Positions 27,647-36,492 of a DNA stretch of 64,000 nucleotides are shown here, in pieces; the first letter of the stretch is position 1; each line of letters opens with the position of its first letter. The notes beneath the pieces were generated by a model. The model searched no databases, was not told where the DNA came from, and was given only the letters and a program-made list of their open reading frames with translations. Source of the stretch: Mycobacterium sp. 852014-50255_SCH5639931 (GTDB lineage Bacteria > Actinomycetota > Actinomycetes > Mycobacteriales > Mycobacteriaceae); assembly GCF_001665605.1 (NCBI RefSeq), contig NZ_LZSV01000038.1, positions 119,122 through 183,121 of the forward strand. The letters are read 5' to 3'. The position numbers and the translations under genes are program-made.

Positions 27647-29288
27647 GCGCATCGAGGTGCAGTTCGCGACACCCAATGCCCTCGGGCAGGTGGTGGGTAG
27701 CCACCACCACGGTCCGATCTGCCGACATCAGCGCGGAATTCGGCCCCAGCAGGTCGCGGAGTATCGGTTCGGCGTCGGCGGCGTCCAGGTGCTCGGTCGG
27801 CTCGTCGAGCAGCACGATCCGGGCGGGCGAGAGCATCGCCCGCGCCAGTAGCAGCCTCCTGCGCTGACCGCCCGAAAGCGCCTGCGCGCCACCGGTCAAC
27901 ACCGTCGACAGGTTCTCGGGCAGACCGGCGAGCCAGGCGCCCAGCCCGACCGCGTCCAGCGCGACCTCCAGTTCGGCGTCCCGGCAGTCGCCGCGGGCCA
28001 CCAGCAGGTTGTCTCGAACCGTGGTGGCGAAGACGTGCGCGTCCTCGGCGAAAAAACAGACGGCGCCGCGCAAGTCGTCTTCGTGGAAGGCGGTCAGATC
28101 GGTGCCGCCGAGGATCACCTGTCCCTCGAGCGGAGGAAGTAGCCCGGCGAGCGTCATCAGCAGCGTGGTCTTGCCGCACCCGCTGGCGCCGGTGACGGCC
28201 AGCCGGGCACCCGGGGGCAGCTCCAGCGTGATGCGGTTCGAGCGGGCCGCTCCGGCGTGCCCGGCCCGAATGTCGGCGGACACCACGGCGTCGGGCTGCG
28301 GCGGGGCCGCGGGCGATTCGGGCTGAGGCGGGCGGTCGCTCGTCGTCAGGTCGAGCAGACGGCGGGCGGCGATGCGCGATCGGGTCAACTGGACCGCGGC
28401 GGCCGGCAACGGTGTCATCGCCTCGAACGCGGACAGCGGCAACAACATCAGGACGGCGAGGGTGGTGGGCGCGACCGAAGGGGCCAGCCAGATACCGGCC
28501 ACCACCGCGCCGAGCACGCTGGCCCCGATTGCGGCGGTCGGCGCGGACTCGGCGATGGCGGCCGGTCGGGCGGCCGCGTCGAGCGCGCTGCCCCACGCGC
28601 GTTGGCGGCGTTGCGATTCGGCGATGACGCGGGGGAGCAGGCCGGCGACGCGAAGCTCGGGCGCGTGTTCCAGAGCGATCATCGCCGACGTATCGCGGTC
28701 GGAATGATGCTGCCGGGCAAGGCTTTCCTGGCTGGCCGCGGCCCTGGCCGCTAACCGCGGTGCGACGAGGCCCGCGACCAGCAGGCAGATCGCCAGCACC
28801 GCCCCGGCCGGCAGCGAGATGGCCGCGACCACCACGGTCGCCGCCAGCCCCAGCACCACCGCGACCCCGATCGGCACCACGGCACGCACCAGCACGTTGG
28901 CCAGTTCTTCGACATCGGAGCCCACGCGGGTGACGAGCTCGCCGCTGTGCAGACGGACGGCGGCCGCCGCCGGCCCGTGGGCCAGCCGGTGATAGATCCC
29001 CGCCCGGGCGGTGCCGGCCGCGCGTAGCGCGGCGTCGTGGGTGACCAGCCGCTCGCAGTAGTGCAGTACCCCCCGCGAAATCGCGAAAGCGCGCACCGCG
29101 ACGGCCGCGACCGACAGGTCCAGCACGGGCGGCATCTGCCAGGCCCGCGTGATGAGCCAGGCCGAGACACCGGCCAGCGCCAGCGCGCTGCCCAGCGACA
29201 GCACGCCCAGCCCGATGGCCGCAAATAGCCGGGGGAGTCGGGGCCGCAGCAGCGGCGCGGCCGCCAACAGCGGATCAGGCCGGGACAT
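27621..29288 (-). CDS. cydC: ABC transporter CydC (cytochrome bd assembly)
   Basis: CydC is half of the heterodimeric CydDC exporter of glutathione/cysteine needed for cytochrome bd assembly in enterobacteria; mycobacteria often encode both halves next to cydAB. The 555-residue protein has six N-terminal membrane segments (residues about 15-290) and a nucleotide-binding domain with Walker A TGASGCGKTTLLMTLAG, signature ALSGGQRRRLLLARAML and Walker B ARIVLLDEPTEHLD. The ATG at 29288 lies inside the cydD coding end (14-bp overlap); the frame runs on upstream but within cydD. It is the last gene of the cyd unit. Confidence 0.93.
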   Translation of the reverse strand: MSRPDPLLAAAPLLRPRLPRLFAAIGLGVLSLGSALALAGVSAWLITRAWQMPPVLDLSVAAVAVRAFAISRGVLHYCERLVTHDAALRAAGTARAGIYHRLAHGPAAAAVRLHSGELVTRVGSDVEELANVLVRAVVPIGVAVVLGLAATVVVAAISLPAGAVLAICLLVAGLVAPRLAARAAASQESLARQHHSDRDTSAMIALEHAPELRVAGLLPRVIAESQRRQRAWGSALDAAARPAAIAESAPTAAIGASVLGAVVAGIWLAPSVAPTTLAVLMLLPLSAFEAMTPLPAAAVQLTRSRIAARRLLDLTTSDRPPQPESPAAPPQPDAVVSADIRAGHAGAARSNRITLELPPGARLAVTGASGCGKTTLLMTLAGLLPPLEGQVILGGTDLTAFHEDDLRGAVCFFAEDAHVFATTVRDNLLVARGDCRDAELEVALDAVGLGAWLAGLPENLSTVLTGGAQALSGGQRRRLLLARAMLSPARIVLLDEPTEHLDAADAEPILRDLLGPNSALMSADRTVVVATHHLPEGIGCRELHLDALRGVAGAA

Positions 29289-30966
29289 AACGCACCCCAC
29301 TGTCGGCGACCACTTCGACCACCCGGTCACCGATCGCCAGAATCGGTGCGCGGTGCCCGACGACGACGACGGTCGCACCCGCACGGGCGCGCTCCACGAT
29401 GGCCCGCAACACGCGTTCCTCGGCGTGCGCATCGAGGTGCGCGGTGGGCTCGTCGAGCAGCAGCACGGGTGCGGACGATCCGAGCGCCCGGGCGAGGCCG
29501 AGCCGTTGCCGCTGCCCCAATGACAGGCCGACGCCGCCACGGCCGAGCACCGTGTCCAGCCCATCGGGCAGGTCGGCCAGCACCGTATCGAAATCGGAGG
29601 CCACGCAAGCTGTTTCGAGGTCGTCCAGGTCGCCGAACAGGACCAGGTTGTCCCGAACCGTGCCCGGGACGAGCGCCGGGCGCTGCGGAAGCCACGACAA
29701 CTGCCGCCACCAGGCGCCCGGCTCCAGATCGGCGACGTCGATGCCGGCCACGGTGACCCGGCCCGAGGACGGCACGGTGACCCCGGTGATTGCCTGCAGC
29801 GTCGTGCTTTTGCCTGCACCGTTGCGTCCGGTCAGTACCGTCACGGCGCCCGGTTCGATGAGTGCGGTGAGGTCGCGCGGCGCGTGGCCGTCGCGACCGG
29901 CGACGCTGAGCCCGTCGAGGCGGATCTCCGCGCCGCGGGCGGTGACCGTCTCACCTCGGGCTTTTGGTGGGGTCGGCTGGCCGATGAGGGCGAAGGCCTT
30001 GTCGGCGGCGGTTCTTCCGTCCTGTGCGGCGTGGAATTCCACGCCGATGCGGCGCAGCGGCCAGTAGACATCGGGTGCCAGCAACAGCACAGTGAGGCCG
30101 GTCGCCAGCGTCATCTCTCCGAACACCAGGCGGAAACCGATCCCCACCGCGATCAGCGCCACGCCCAGCGTCGCCAGCAGTTCCAGCACCAGTGCCGACA
30201 GGAACGCGATCCGGAGGGTCGCCATGGCCGAGCGGCGGTGCGCGGCAGCCAGTTCGGCGATCCGGCGTTCCGGGCCCCGACCGCGTCCCAGTGCCCGCAG
30301 GGTGGGGATGCCGGCGATGAGATCGAGCAACCGTCCCTGCAGTGTCGTCATGGCGGCCAGGGCCGCCGCCGACCGGTCCGCGGTTGCCAGGCCGATCAGG
30401 ACCATGAAAATCGGTATGAGGGGCAAGGTGATCGCCACGATCGCCGCCGATTTCAGGTCGTAGAGAGCGATGACGGCGACGGTCGCCGGGGTGAGGATCC
30501 CGGCGAGCAGCAACGTGGGCAGGTACCCGGTGAAGTAGGGGCGTAGGCCGTCGAGGCCTCGCGTGACCACCACCGCGGCGGCATCTCGCTGTTCGGCGAG
30601 CTCACCGGGCTGGCGGGCGGTCACCGCCGTGAGCACCTGACCGGACAGATCGGCGATGACCGCGCTGGCGCCGCGTTGACCCAACCGGGCCTGCAACCAG
30701 TGCGCCAACGTGCGAATGGTCCACAGCAGCAACAGGACCGACAGCGGCCCGAGCCAGGCGCGCGGGCTGTGCGCCGAGCGATCGCTGACGGCGCGGGCAA
30801 CCACGCCCGCCAGCACGATCGCCGAGCCGATCGCGCAGCCGGAGATCACCGCTCCGCAGCACACCGTCGCGGTCAGGTAGCGGCGCAGGGCGCTCGATGC
30901 CTGCCACAGTCGCGGGTCCAGTGGGCCCCGCGCTCTTGAGCCGGGCGGCGAATCGGTCGCGCTCAG
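29275..30966 (-). CDS. cydD: ABC transporter CydD (cytochrome bd assembly), probable CTG start
   Basis: The product has six membrane segments (about residues 30-290 in the unit), then an ABC domain with Walker A TVLTGRNGAGKSTTLQAITG, signature LSLGQRQRLGLARAL and Walker B PVLLLDEPTAHLD. It pairs with CydC. Homology begins near PLDPRLWQASSALRRYL, yet no ATG, GTG or TTG is found in frame between the cydB stop and that point. A CTG at 30966 overlaps the cydB TGA (CTGA), which matches the 4-bp overlap pattern of this genome, so it is taken as the start (563 residues). An internal start at a later GTG would delete conserved sequence. Start confidence is low; identity is high. Confidence 0.9.
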   Translation of the reverse strand: MSATDSPPGSRARGPLDPRLWQASSALRRYLTATVCCGAVISGCAIGSAIVLAGVVARAVSDRSAHSPRAWLGPLSVLLLLWTIRTLAHWLQARLGQRGASAVIADLSGQVLTAVTARQPGELAEQRDAAAVVVTRGLDGLRPYFTGYLPTLLLAGILTPATVAVIALYDLKSAAIVAITLPLIPIFMVLIGLATADRSAAALAAMTTLQGRLLDLIAGIPTLRALGRGRGPERRIAELAAAHRRSAMATLRIAFLSALVLELLATLGVALIAVGIGFRLVFGEMTLATGLTVLLLAPDVYWPLRRIGVEFHAAQDGRTAADKAFALIGQPTPPKARGETVTARGAEIRLDGLSVAGRDGHAPRDLTALIEPGAVTVLTGRNGAGKSTTLQAITGVTVPSSGRVTVAGIDVADLEPGAWWRQLSWLPQRPALVPGTVRDNLVLFGDLDDLETACVASDFDTVLADLPDGLDTVLGRGGVGLSLGQRQRLGLARALGSSAPVLLLDEPTAHLDAHAEERVLRAIVERARAGATVVVVGHRAPILAIGDRVVEVVADSGVRYVPA

Positions 30967-32003
30967 GACACCCGCCTCGCCAGGCCGATGGACGGCGGTA
31001 TCCGGTCCGCCGAGATCCGTTGCCGGAAAACCCAGTACGACCACGCCTGGTATACCACCGTCAGCGGAGCCATGAACGCGGTAACCCACGTCATGACCTT
31101 GAGGGTGTATGGCGTCGACGAGGCGTTGTAGATCGTCAGGCTCCACTGCTTGTTCAGCGTGGACGGCACCAGGTTCGGGTACAGCGCGCCGAACAACAGG
31201 ATCACCACCGCAAGAACGACGGTCGCGGTGCAGGCGAACGCCCAGCCATCGGAGATGCGCCGCCATACCAGCAGCACCGCCGCCAGCTGCGCCACCACGG
31301 CGACGGCGAGTACCAGCCAGGTCCAGCCCTTGCCGTAGGCCAGTTGTGTCCAGATCCCAAAGCCCGCAACCAGTCCGGTCACCGGCAGCGACAGCCACAC
31401 CGCCAGCCGGTGGGCGTCGTCGCGGATCGCCCCGGAGGTCTTCAGCGAGATGAACACCGCGCCGTAGAGCAGAAACAGTCCGGCGGTGGCCAAGCCGCCC
31501 AGCAGGGTGTAGGCGTTGAGCACGTCGGTGATCGACAGGTTGACCTGCCCGTCGGCGTCCACCGGCAGGCCGCGGACGAGGACGGCGAAGGCAACGCCCC
31601 ACAAAACGGCGGGCAGCCAGGAACCGGCGGCGATGCCGAAATCGGCCCAGCCGCGCCACTTTGTGTCGTCGACCTTGCCGCGCCACTCGATCGCCACGGC
31701 GCGCAGGATCATGCCGAACAGAATGGCCAGCAGCGGCAGGTACAGCGTGGAGAACACGGTTGCATACCAGCCCGGAAACGCGGCGAACATGCCCGCGCCG
31801 CCCACGATCAGCCACACTTCGTTGCCGTCCCAGACCGGGCCGATGGTGTTGAGCGCCGTGCGCCGGATGGGTTCGGCCTCGCCGATCCCCACGCGGGCGA
31901 GCGGTTCCATCAGCATGCCTACGCCGAAATCGAAGCCCTCCAGTACGAAGAAACCGAGGAACAGCAACCCGATGATGCCGAACCACAACTGCTGGAGTCC
32001 CAT
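30963..32003 (-). CDS. cydB: Cytochrome bd ubiquinol/menaquinol oxidase subunit II CydB
   Basis: CydB is the second core subunit of the bd-type terminal oxidase in the plasma membrane. The 346-residue protein starts MGLQQLWFGIIGLLFLGFFVLEGFDFGVGML, has about eight membrane segments, and contains PVWDGNEVWLIVGGAGMFAAFPGWYAT and TEMGRQP-like neighbours of the family. Starts at ATG with a GAAAGGGG ribosome site. It follows cydA with a 34-bp gap and overlaps cydD. Confidence 0.95.
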   Translation of the reverse strand: MGLQQLWFGIIGLLFLGFFVLEGFDFGVGMLMEPLARVGIGEAEPIRRTALNTIGPVWDGNEVWLIVGGAGMFAAFPGWYATVFSTLYLPLLAILFGMILRAVAIEWRGKVDDTKWRGWADFGIAAGSWLPAVLWGVAFAVLVRGLPVDADGQVNLSITDVLNAYTLLGGLATAGLFLLYGAVFISLKTSGAIRDDAHRLAVWLSLPVTGLVAGFGIWTQLAYGKGWTWLVLAVAVVAQLAAVLLVWRRISDGWAFACTATVVLAVVILLFGALYPNLVPSTLNKQWSLTIYNASSTPYTLKVMTWVTAFMAPLTVVYQAWSYWVFRQRISADRIPPSIGLARRVS

Positions 32004-32037
32004 CGGTCAGCCCCTTTCTGAGTTCGTGAGTCTCGGC

Positions 32038-33510
32038 CTAGTAGGCGAACGAGAGCGGCGCCACCTCGTCGTCGTGGGGTGCCGGCGGGGGAGCCGGTTC
32101 GGCGTCGTGTTCCCGCGGCCCTTCGGTGACGTAACGCTTGAGCAGCCAGAACCAGACGACCGCGAGCACCGCGTAGACGAGAGTGAACGTCACCAGGGAG
32201 GTGACGACCATGCCGGGGGCATGGTGCGAGACGGCCTCGTGGACGGTGAACCGAACCTGTTGGTCGCCGGTCGGATTCGGTGCGACGATCCAGGGTTGTC
32301 GCCCCATTTCGGTGAACACCCACCCGGAGATGTTCGCCAGGAACGGCGTGGGAATGGTCAGCAGCGCCAGCCAGGAGAACCACCGCTGGTTGGGCACTCG
32401 GCCGCCGCGGGTGAGCCACAGCGCGGCAAGCGCGAACAATATCGGAACGGCCAGGAACCCGATCATCGCGCGGAACGACCAGTACGTGACAAACAGGTTG
32501 GGCCGGTAGTCGTTTGGGCCGAATCGTTGCTCGAAGTCCTGCTGGATATTGCGGACGCCCTGCAAAGTCACGTCGCTGGTCCGCCCCTCCGCGAGGAACG
32601 GCAGCACGTAGGGGACCTCGATGACGCGGGTGATGCTGTCGCAGTTGTTGTGCGTGCCCACGGTGAGAATCGAGAAGTCGGGGTCGGTTTCGGTGCCACA
32701 CAACGATTCCGCCGACGCCATCTTCATCGGTTGCTGAACGAACATCAGCTTGCCCTGGCGGTCACCGGTGAAGAACAGGCCGACGGCCGCGAGCAGCACC
32801 ACCCAGCACCCCAGGATGGCCGCCGGACGAAACATGGAGCGCGCGTCCGATTCCGCGGCGGGGGTGGCGGTCGCCGGGCGGCGCGAACGGACCAGGAACC
32901 AGGCGCTGATGGCCGCGACGAACGTCGCAGCGGTCAGCAATGCGCCGGCGACCGTGTGGGTAAACGCCCACCGCGCAGTGTTATTGCCCAGCAGCGCGGT
33001 GATGCTGTCCAGCTCGGCACGATGTGTCGCCGGGTTGTAGTGCGCGCCAACTGGATGCTGCATGAACGAGTTCGCGACGATAATGAAGAACGCGGACACG
33101 TTCACACCGATCGCGACGATCCAGATACAGGCCAGGTGGATCAGCTTCGGCAGCCGGCCCCAACCGAAAATCCACAACCCGATGAAGGTGGACTCGAAGA
33201 AGAAGGCGAACAAGCCCTCCATGGCCAGCGGCGCGCCGAAGATGTCGCCGACGAACCGCGAATACTCGCTCCAGTTCATGCCGAACTGGAATTCCTGGAC
33301 GATCCCCGTCGCCACGCCGATGGCGAAGTTGATCAGGAACAACTTGCCGAAGAACTTGGTGAGCCGGTACCACGCGGCGTTATCCGTGACCACCCATACC
33401 GTCTGCATGACCGCCAGCAGGGGCGCCAAACCGATGGTGAGCGGCACGAAGATGAAGTGGTAGACGGTAGTGATACCGAACTGCCACCGCGAAATATCGA
33501 CGACATTCAT
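32038..33510 (-). CDS. cydA: Cytochrome bd oxidase subunit I CydA
   Basis: CydA carries haems b558, b595 and d and the quinol site. The 490-residue protein starts MNVVDISRWQFGITTVYHFIFVPLTIGL, with the haem ligand H18/19 region, the GLFAFFFESTFIGLW segment (conserved Glu), the second His near AHYNP, and EMGRQPW, the quinol/Q-loop motif. The Q loop is short, as in actinobacteria. The bd oxidase supports respiration at low oxygen or when the bcc-aa3 route is inhibited. First gene of cydA-cydB-cydD-cydC; the promoter carries two inverted repeats upstream. Confidence 0.95.
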   Translation of the reverse strand: MNVVDISRWQFGITTVYHFIFVPLTIGLAPLLAVMQTVWVVTDNAAWYRLTKFFGKLFLINFAIGVATGIVQEFQFGMNWSEYSRFVGDIFGAPLAMEGLFAFFFESTFIGLWIFGWGRLPKLIHLACIWIVAIGVNVSAFFIIVANSFMQHPVGAHYNPATHRAELDSITALLGNNTARWAFTHTVAGALLTAATFVAAISAWFLVRSRRPATATPAAESDARSMFRPAAILGCWVVLLAAVGLFFTGDRQGKLMFVQQPMKMASAESLCGTETDPDFSILTVGTHNNCDSITRVIEVPYVLPFLAEGRTSDVTLQGVRNIQQDFEQRFGPNDYRPNLFVTYWSFRAMIGFLAVPILFALAALWLTRGGRVPNQRWFSWLALLTIPTPFLANISGWVFTEMGRQPWIVAPNPTGDQQVRFTVHEAVSHHAPGMVVTSLVTFTLVYAVLAVVWFWLLKRYVTEGPREHDAEPAPPPAPHDDEVAPLSFAY

Positions 33511-33532
33511 CTGTCATCTCCCGAAACTGCGG

Positions 33533-33566
33533 AGCCGTACGACACGGCTACTACAAAGTGTAGTAG
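33533..33566 (-). promoter_or_regulatory. Two abutting inverted repeats at the cydA promoter
   Basis: CTACTACA-AAG-TGTAGTAG (33548-33566) is a perfect 8-bp inverted repeat with a 3-bp spacer. Immediately beside it, AGCCGT-ACGAC-ACGGCT (33533-33549) is a perfect 6-bp repeat sharing two bases. On the minus strand TACACT inside the first repeat fits a -10 box. The TACTACA/TGTAGTA arms resemble operators of BlaI/MecI/CopY-type repressors. The pair lies 23-56 bp before the cydA ATG. Confidence 0.6.
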
Positions 33567-33598
33567 AAGGGCTGGGGCCGGCGCTACCTAGAGCCGCC

Positions 33599-34177
33599 TC
33601 AGGGGGCCAGGGTCTTCGACGCCTTGCGGATGCCGAAGGACGACAGGATCTCGAAGATGCCGAGGACCACGAACCAGACCCCGACCACGAGCGCCAGCGT
33701 GACAATCGATTCGAGCGGTGACGCCAGGACGACGATGCCGGCGAGCAGACTGATCAGGCCGATGAAGATCGCCCATCCCCGCCCCGGCAGGTGCGGGTCC
33801 TGGATGGCCGAGACCGTCGTGCCGACGCCGCGGAAGATGAATCCGATGCCAATCCAAATGGCTAACAACAGGATTGCGTATCCCTGACCGAAATGGCGAA
33901 ACGCCAACAACGCCAGGATGAGTGACGCGGCACCGCTGATGAAGAGCAGGATCCGGCTTCCCGCCGAGACATGCAGGCTGAAAGCGAAGAACACCTGTGC
34001 GGCGCCGGTGATCAGCAGATAGACGCCGAAAGCGGTTGCGGCGACCACGATGGATATTCCGGGCCACGCCAGCACCACAATGCCGAGAGCCAGCGACAGA
34101 AGTCCCGACAGCAGGGTCGATTTCCACAGATGCGGCAACAAACTTGGAGCAGGGGGAGATCCAGGTGTGGTTTGCAT
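33599..34177 (-). CDS. HdeD-like membrane protein (DUF308), Rv1624c-like
   Basis: The 192-residue protein has six hydrophobic segments in three pairs, each pair ending in polar residues, the repeat structure of the HdeD/DUF308 family. Segments include LLSGLLSLALGIVVLAWPG, FGVYLLITGAAQVFFAF, ILLFISGAASLILALLAF and WAIFIGLISLLAGIVVLASP. HdeD takes part in acid resistance in E. coli; the role in mycobacteria is not known. ATG 34177 (MQTTPGSPP) is preferred over the upstream in-frame start at 34195. It lies upstream of the cyd operon on the same strand but has a separate 88-bp gap with the cyd operator, so it is probably its own unit. Confidence 0.82.
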   Translation of the reverse strand: MQTTPGSPPAPSLLPHLWKSTLLSGLLSLALGIVVLAWPGISIVVAATAFGVYLLITGAAQVFFAFSLHVSAGSRILLFISGAASLILALLAFRHFGQGYAILLLAIWIGIGFIFRGVGTTVSAIQDPHLPGRGWAIFIGLISLLAGIVVLASPLESIVTLALVVGVWFVVLGIFEILSSFGIRKASKTLAP

Positions 34178-34224
34178 GGCCGCAGTCTGACACAAACGCC
34201 GCCTTGGGTATAGGGCACTTTGGG

Positions 34225-35571
34225 CTACACGTGGGCCTTGCGTGAATCCCCTGCCAGCAGATCGGTGGTGTCCTCGGTGGTTTCGCCGGCCGCCTTGCGC
34301 CCGATCAGATACCAGGTGCGCATGAGGCCTTTGCCCTTGACGTCGATGTGGCCGCGCTCCTGCAGCACGAATTCGTCCTTGAGGCGCTCGTACATGGCCT
34401 CGGGCACCTGAATTCGGCCCACCGAGTCGGTGGATTCCATCCGGGACGCGACATTGACCGCGTCACCCCACACGTCATAGAAGAAGCGCCGGGAACCCAC
34501 CACGCCGGCGACCACCGGTCCGCATGCCATGCCCACCCGCAGTGGAACCGCATTGCCGTGCGGATCCTGTAGTCCGGCCGCAACATTGGCCATGTCGAGC
34601 GCGAAGTCCGCGAGGGCATGCGCGTGGTCGGACCGGGCGCGCGGAACGCCGCTGACCACCATGTAAGAGTCGCCGCTGACTTTGATCTTCTCGAGTCCGT
34701 GCCTGTCCACCAGTGCGTCGAAGGCGCTGTACAACCGGTCGAGGAAGCGCACCAGGTCGGCCGGGGGCGTGCCGCTGGCCCGCTCGGTGAATCCGACGAT
34801 ATCGGCGAACAGGACGGAGGCGTCGTCGAACTTGTCGGCGATGACGCTGCGGTCTGGCTCCTTGAGCCGCTCGGCGATGCTGGCCGGCAACATGTTGGCC
34901 AGCAACGCCTCCGAACGTTCGTACTGCGTCTCCATCATGGCCTCGGCGCGTGCGGTGTCACGGAGGGCGAACCACACCGTCACGACCACCATCACGACGC
35001 TGGAGATCGCCGTCACGATGAAACCGGTCGATTGGGCCCAGGCCGGCTGTAGCCCGGTGTCGCGGGGAACCAGGAACTCGACGGCGACGATGAGGCCGGC
35101 GGCGACGGCGGCCAGCGCGGATGCCAGAACGATGTGTTCGATCCCCAGCAACAACACGACGATGCAGGCGCCCACCAGGAAGAAGAACTGGGCGCCCGAC
35201 CCGGTGCCGACGTCCACGCAGCTGGCAACGACGGACACGTAGGCCGCGCCCATAAAGGTAAGCGGGGCAACCAGTTCGCCGAATCGCTGCAGCCACGGGA
35301 CCATCGCAAAAACCATCGCGCCGAGGATGTTGATCGAGCTGACCTGCCACAGCCATGTGCCGCTGAGGATCTGCACGAGCACGAAGCTCACGCTCACCAT
35401 GACGGCCAGCCATGCAGTGATGGTTAGGATCCGGGCCCGGCGCGCGGCGCTGGCGGCGTAGTGCTGATTGCGGTCGCGTGTCTGCGCCCGCACCGCGGCT
35501 ACGCAGTCCGGGCGTCTCGACGAGCCGGCTGACACTGGTGGGGCGCCGCACTTCTTAGCCGCCACATTCAA
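34225..35571 (-). CDS. cya: Membrane class III adenylate cyclase, Rv1625c type
   Basis: The 448-residue protein has six membrane segments (residues about 48-205) followed by a cyclase homology domain. Key catalytic residues are in place: metal-binding D257 (SVLFADIVGFT) and D301 (EKIKVSGDSY), adenine-specifying K297 and D366 (FFYDVWGDAVNVASRM) and transition-state R377, each one residue beyond the numbering of Rv1625c. It makes cAMP from ATP as a homodimer that resembles one half of a mammalian cyclase. Starts at ATG; no signal for operon partners. The nearby Rv1636-type universal stress protein is a known cAMP binder, but 23 kb away. Confidence 0.93.
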   Translation of the reverse strand: MNVAAKKCGAPPVSAGSSRRPDCVAAVRAQTRDRNQHYAASAARRARILTITAWLAVMVSVSFVLVQILSGTWLWQVSSINILGAMVFAMVPWLQRFGELVAPLTFMGAAYVSVVASCVDVGTGSGAQFFFLVGACIVVLLLGIEHIVLASALAAVAAGLIVAVEFLVPRDTGLQPAWAQSTGFIVTAISSVVMVVVTVWFALRDTARAEAMMETQYERSEALLANMLPASIAERLKEPDRSVIADKFDDASVLFADIVGFTERASGTPPADLVRFLDRLYSAFDALVDRHGLEKIKVSGDSYMVVSGVPRARSDHAHALADFALDMANVAAGLQDPHGNAVPLRVGMACGPVVAGVVGSRRFFYDVWGDAVNVASRMESTDSVGRIQVPEAMYERLKDEFVLQERGHIDVKGKGLMRTWYLIGRKAAGETTEDTTDLLAGDSRKAHV

Positions 35572-35778
35572 AAGCGTAACCGCTGAGCTCGGGTTTGTGG
35601 GCCAGTCAACGGGGTCCCGACGACGCGCCGGATGCCCGTCGATGCCTGGCGCTTCGGGGCACCGGAAAAATTAAAAAGATTTTCGGCTGAAGGGGGTTTA
35701 CAAAATTTTCCGACGTGTTATTAAACATATGTCGGGCTGTGATGTGGGTCATGTGTTCCTCTAAATCGGGGGTGCGGG
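35572..35778. other. AT-rich intergenic segment
   Basis: Between the cya start and the small ORF the DNA is markedly less GC-rich than its surroundings, with runs such as AAAAATTAAAAAGATTTT (35667-35684) and TTTACAAAATTTTCC, and ACATATG near 35727. It could hold promoters for both flanking genes or be acquired DNA. No ORF with homology was seen. Confidence 0.4.
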
Positions 35779-35967
35779 GTGGCAAGTCTCAGCAGCAGGA
35801 TTGGGATAGCGCTGATGCTGGCGTGCACCGCGGCGGCAACCCCCGCCTGTGGGGTGGGATGCGGTGGGGCAGGTTCATTGTTGCGGGTGGCCACCGACTC
35901 GATGCAGAACGATCCGATGCAGGTCAACGTGGTGCACTCGGAAGAACAAGTGTGCATCAGTCGCTAA
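35779..35967 (+). CDS. Small putative secreted protein
   Basis: A 62-residue frame from a GTG with a GGGGGTGCGGGG purine-rich lead. It begins MASLSSRIGIALMLACTAAATPACGV, with a hydrophobic core like a signal peptide. AATPACGV might be a cleavage or lipobox-like site, although the residue order is not canonical. The rest (LLRVATDSMQNDPMQVNVVHSEEQVCISR) is polar with one more Cys. No family is recognised. An antisense frame overlaps but lacks a signal. Function unknown; it may not be a real gene. Confidence 0.4.
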   Translation: MASLSSRIGIALMLACTAAATPACGVGCGGAGSLLRVATDSMQNDPMQVNVVHSEEQVCISR

Positions 35968-36302
35968 CGCGGCAGTCACAACCCGGCCGAGCTTGGCTCG
36001 CCATAGGTCGGTGATTGGCGCCTCGGCGAGGCCCCCGAATGGCATGAATTGATCGTGTAACCGGCGCGATTCTATTTGAATGCAACTACGCCCTTTATTG
36101 CGCGCGGTATTCAAATTCGGGCGAGTTCATACCTTTGGCACGGATTTGCCGTATTTAACAAACCTGGGGCTTGGAGCCGCCGGTTCGCCGGGAGGGGTGG
36201 GATGCCGGGCCAGGGTCACCGCAGTTGGCATCGGTATGCGAGGCGAATCGACCCGGGGCCACCGGTACGCCCTGACGGGCCGGTGCTTGTCTGTCCTACC
36301 TG
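35968..36302. other. Gene-free segment with an inverted repeat
   Basis: No gene is evident over 335 bp. A perfect 8-bp inverted repeat, ATTTGAAT (36074-36081) and ATTCAAAT (36109-36116), flanks a 27-base loop. Base composition is lower in GC than the coding DNA around 36070-36170. The segment could hold a small RNA or the 3' region of the tRNA transcript on the minus strand. Confidence 0.35.
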
Positions 36303-36379
36303 TGGTGCCCTCGGTGGGATTCGAACCCACACTGGACGGGTTTTGAGTCCGTTTCCTCTGCCAGTTGGGATACGAGGGC
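36303..36379 (-). tRNA. tRNA-Leu (anticodon CAA)
   Basis: The minus strand folds into a cloverleaf of 74 bases plus an encoded CCA. The acceptor arms are GCCCTCG and CGAGGGC. The D arm holds the GG pair in AACTGGCAGA. The anticodon loop CTCAAAA gives CAA (reads UUG). The T arm is GTGGG-TTCGAAT-CCCAC. The variable loop is only 5 bases, unusual because leucine tRNAs are normally class II, and the last anticodon-stem pair (A-C) is mismatched. Identity as Leu follows from the anticodon alone. Confidence 0.85.
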
Positions 36380-36492
36380 TTACTCGGCCTCCTACCTTAG
36401 AGGCAGCCTCCCACCATAGAGGATTCGGCGTAGACACCCTTCTCACCGCCCCGAGGTCGCTGGCCTCGGACGTTCACGAGAGAATGTCCGTC

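Noticed and set aside
35721..35957. Antisense small ORF opposite the small secreted protein
   Set aside because: No signal sequence, no ribosome site and a random-looking His/Pro-rich composition.
36303..36379. tRNA as a phage or island attachment site
   Set aside because: No integrase, no repeated tRNA 3' end and no phage genes are seen within the window.
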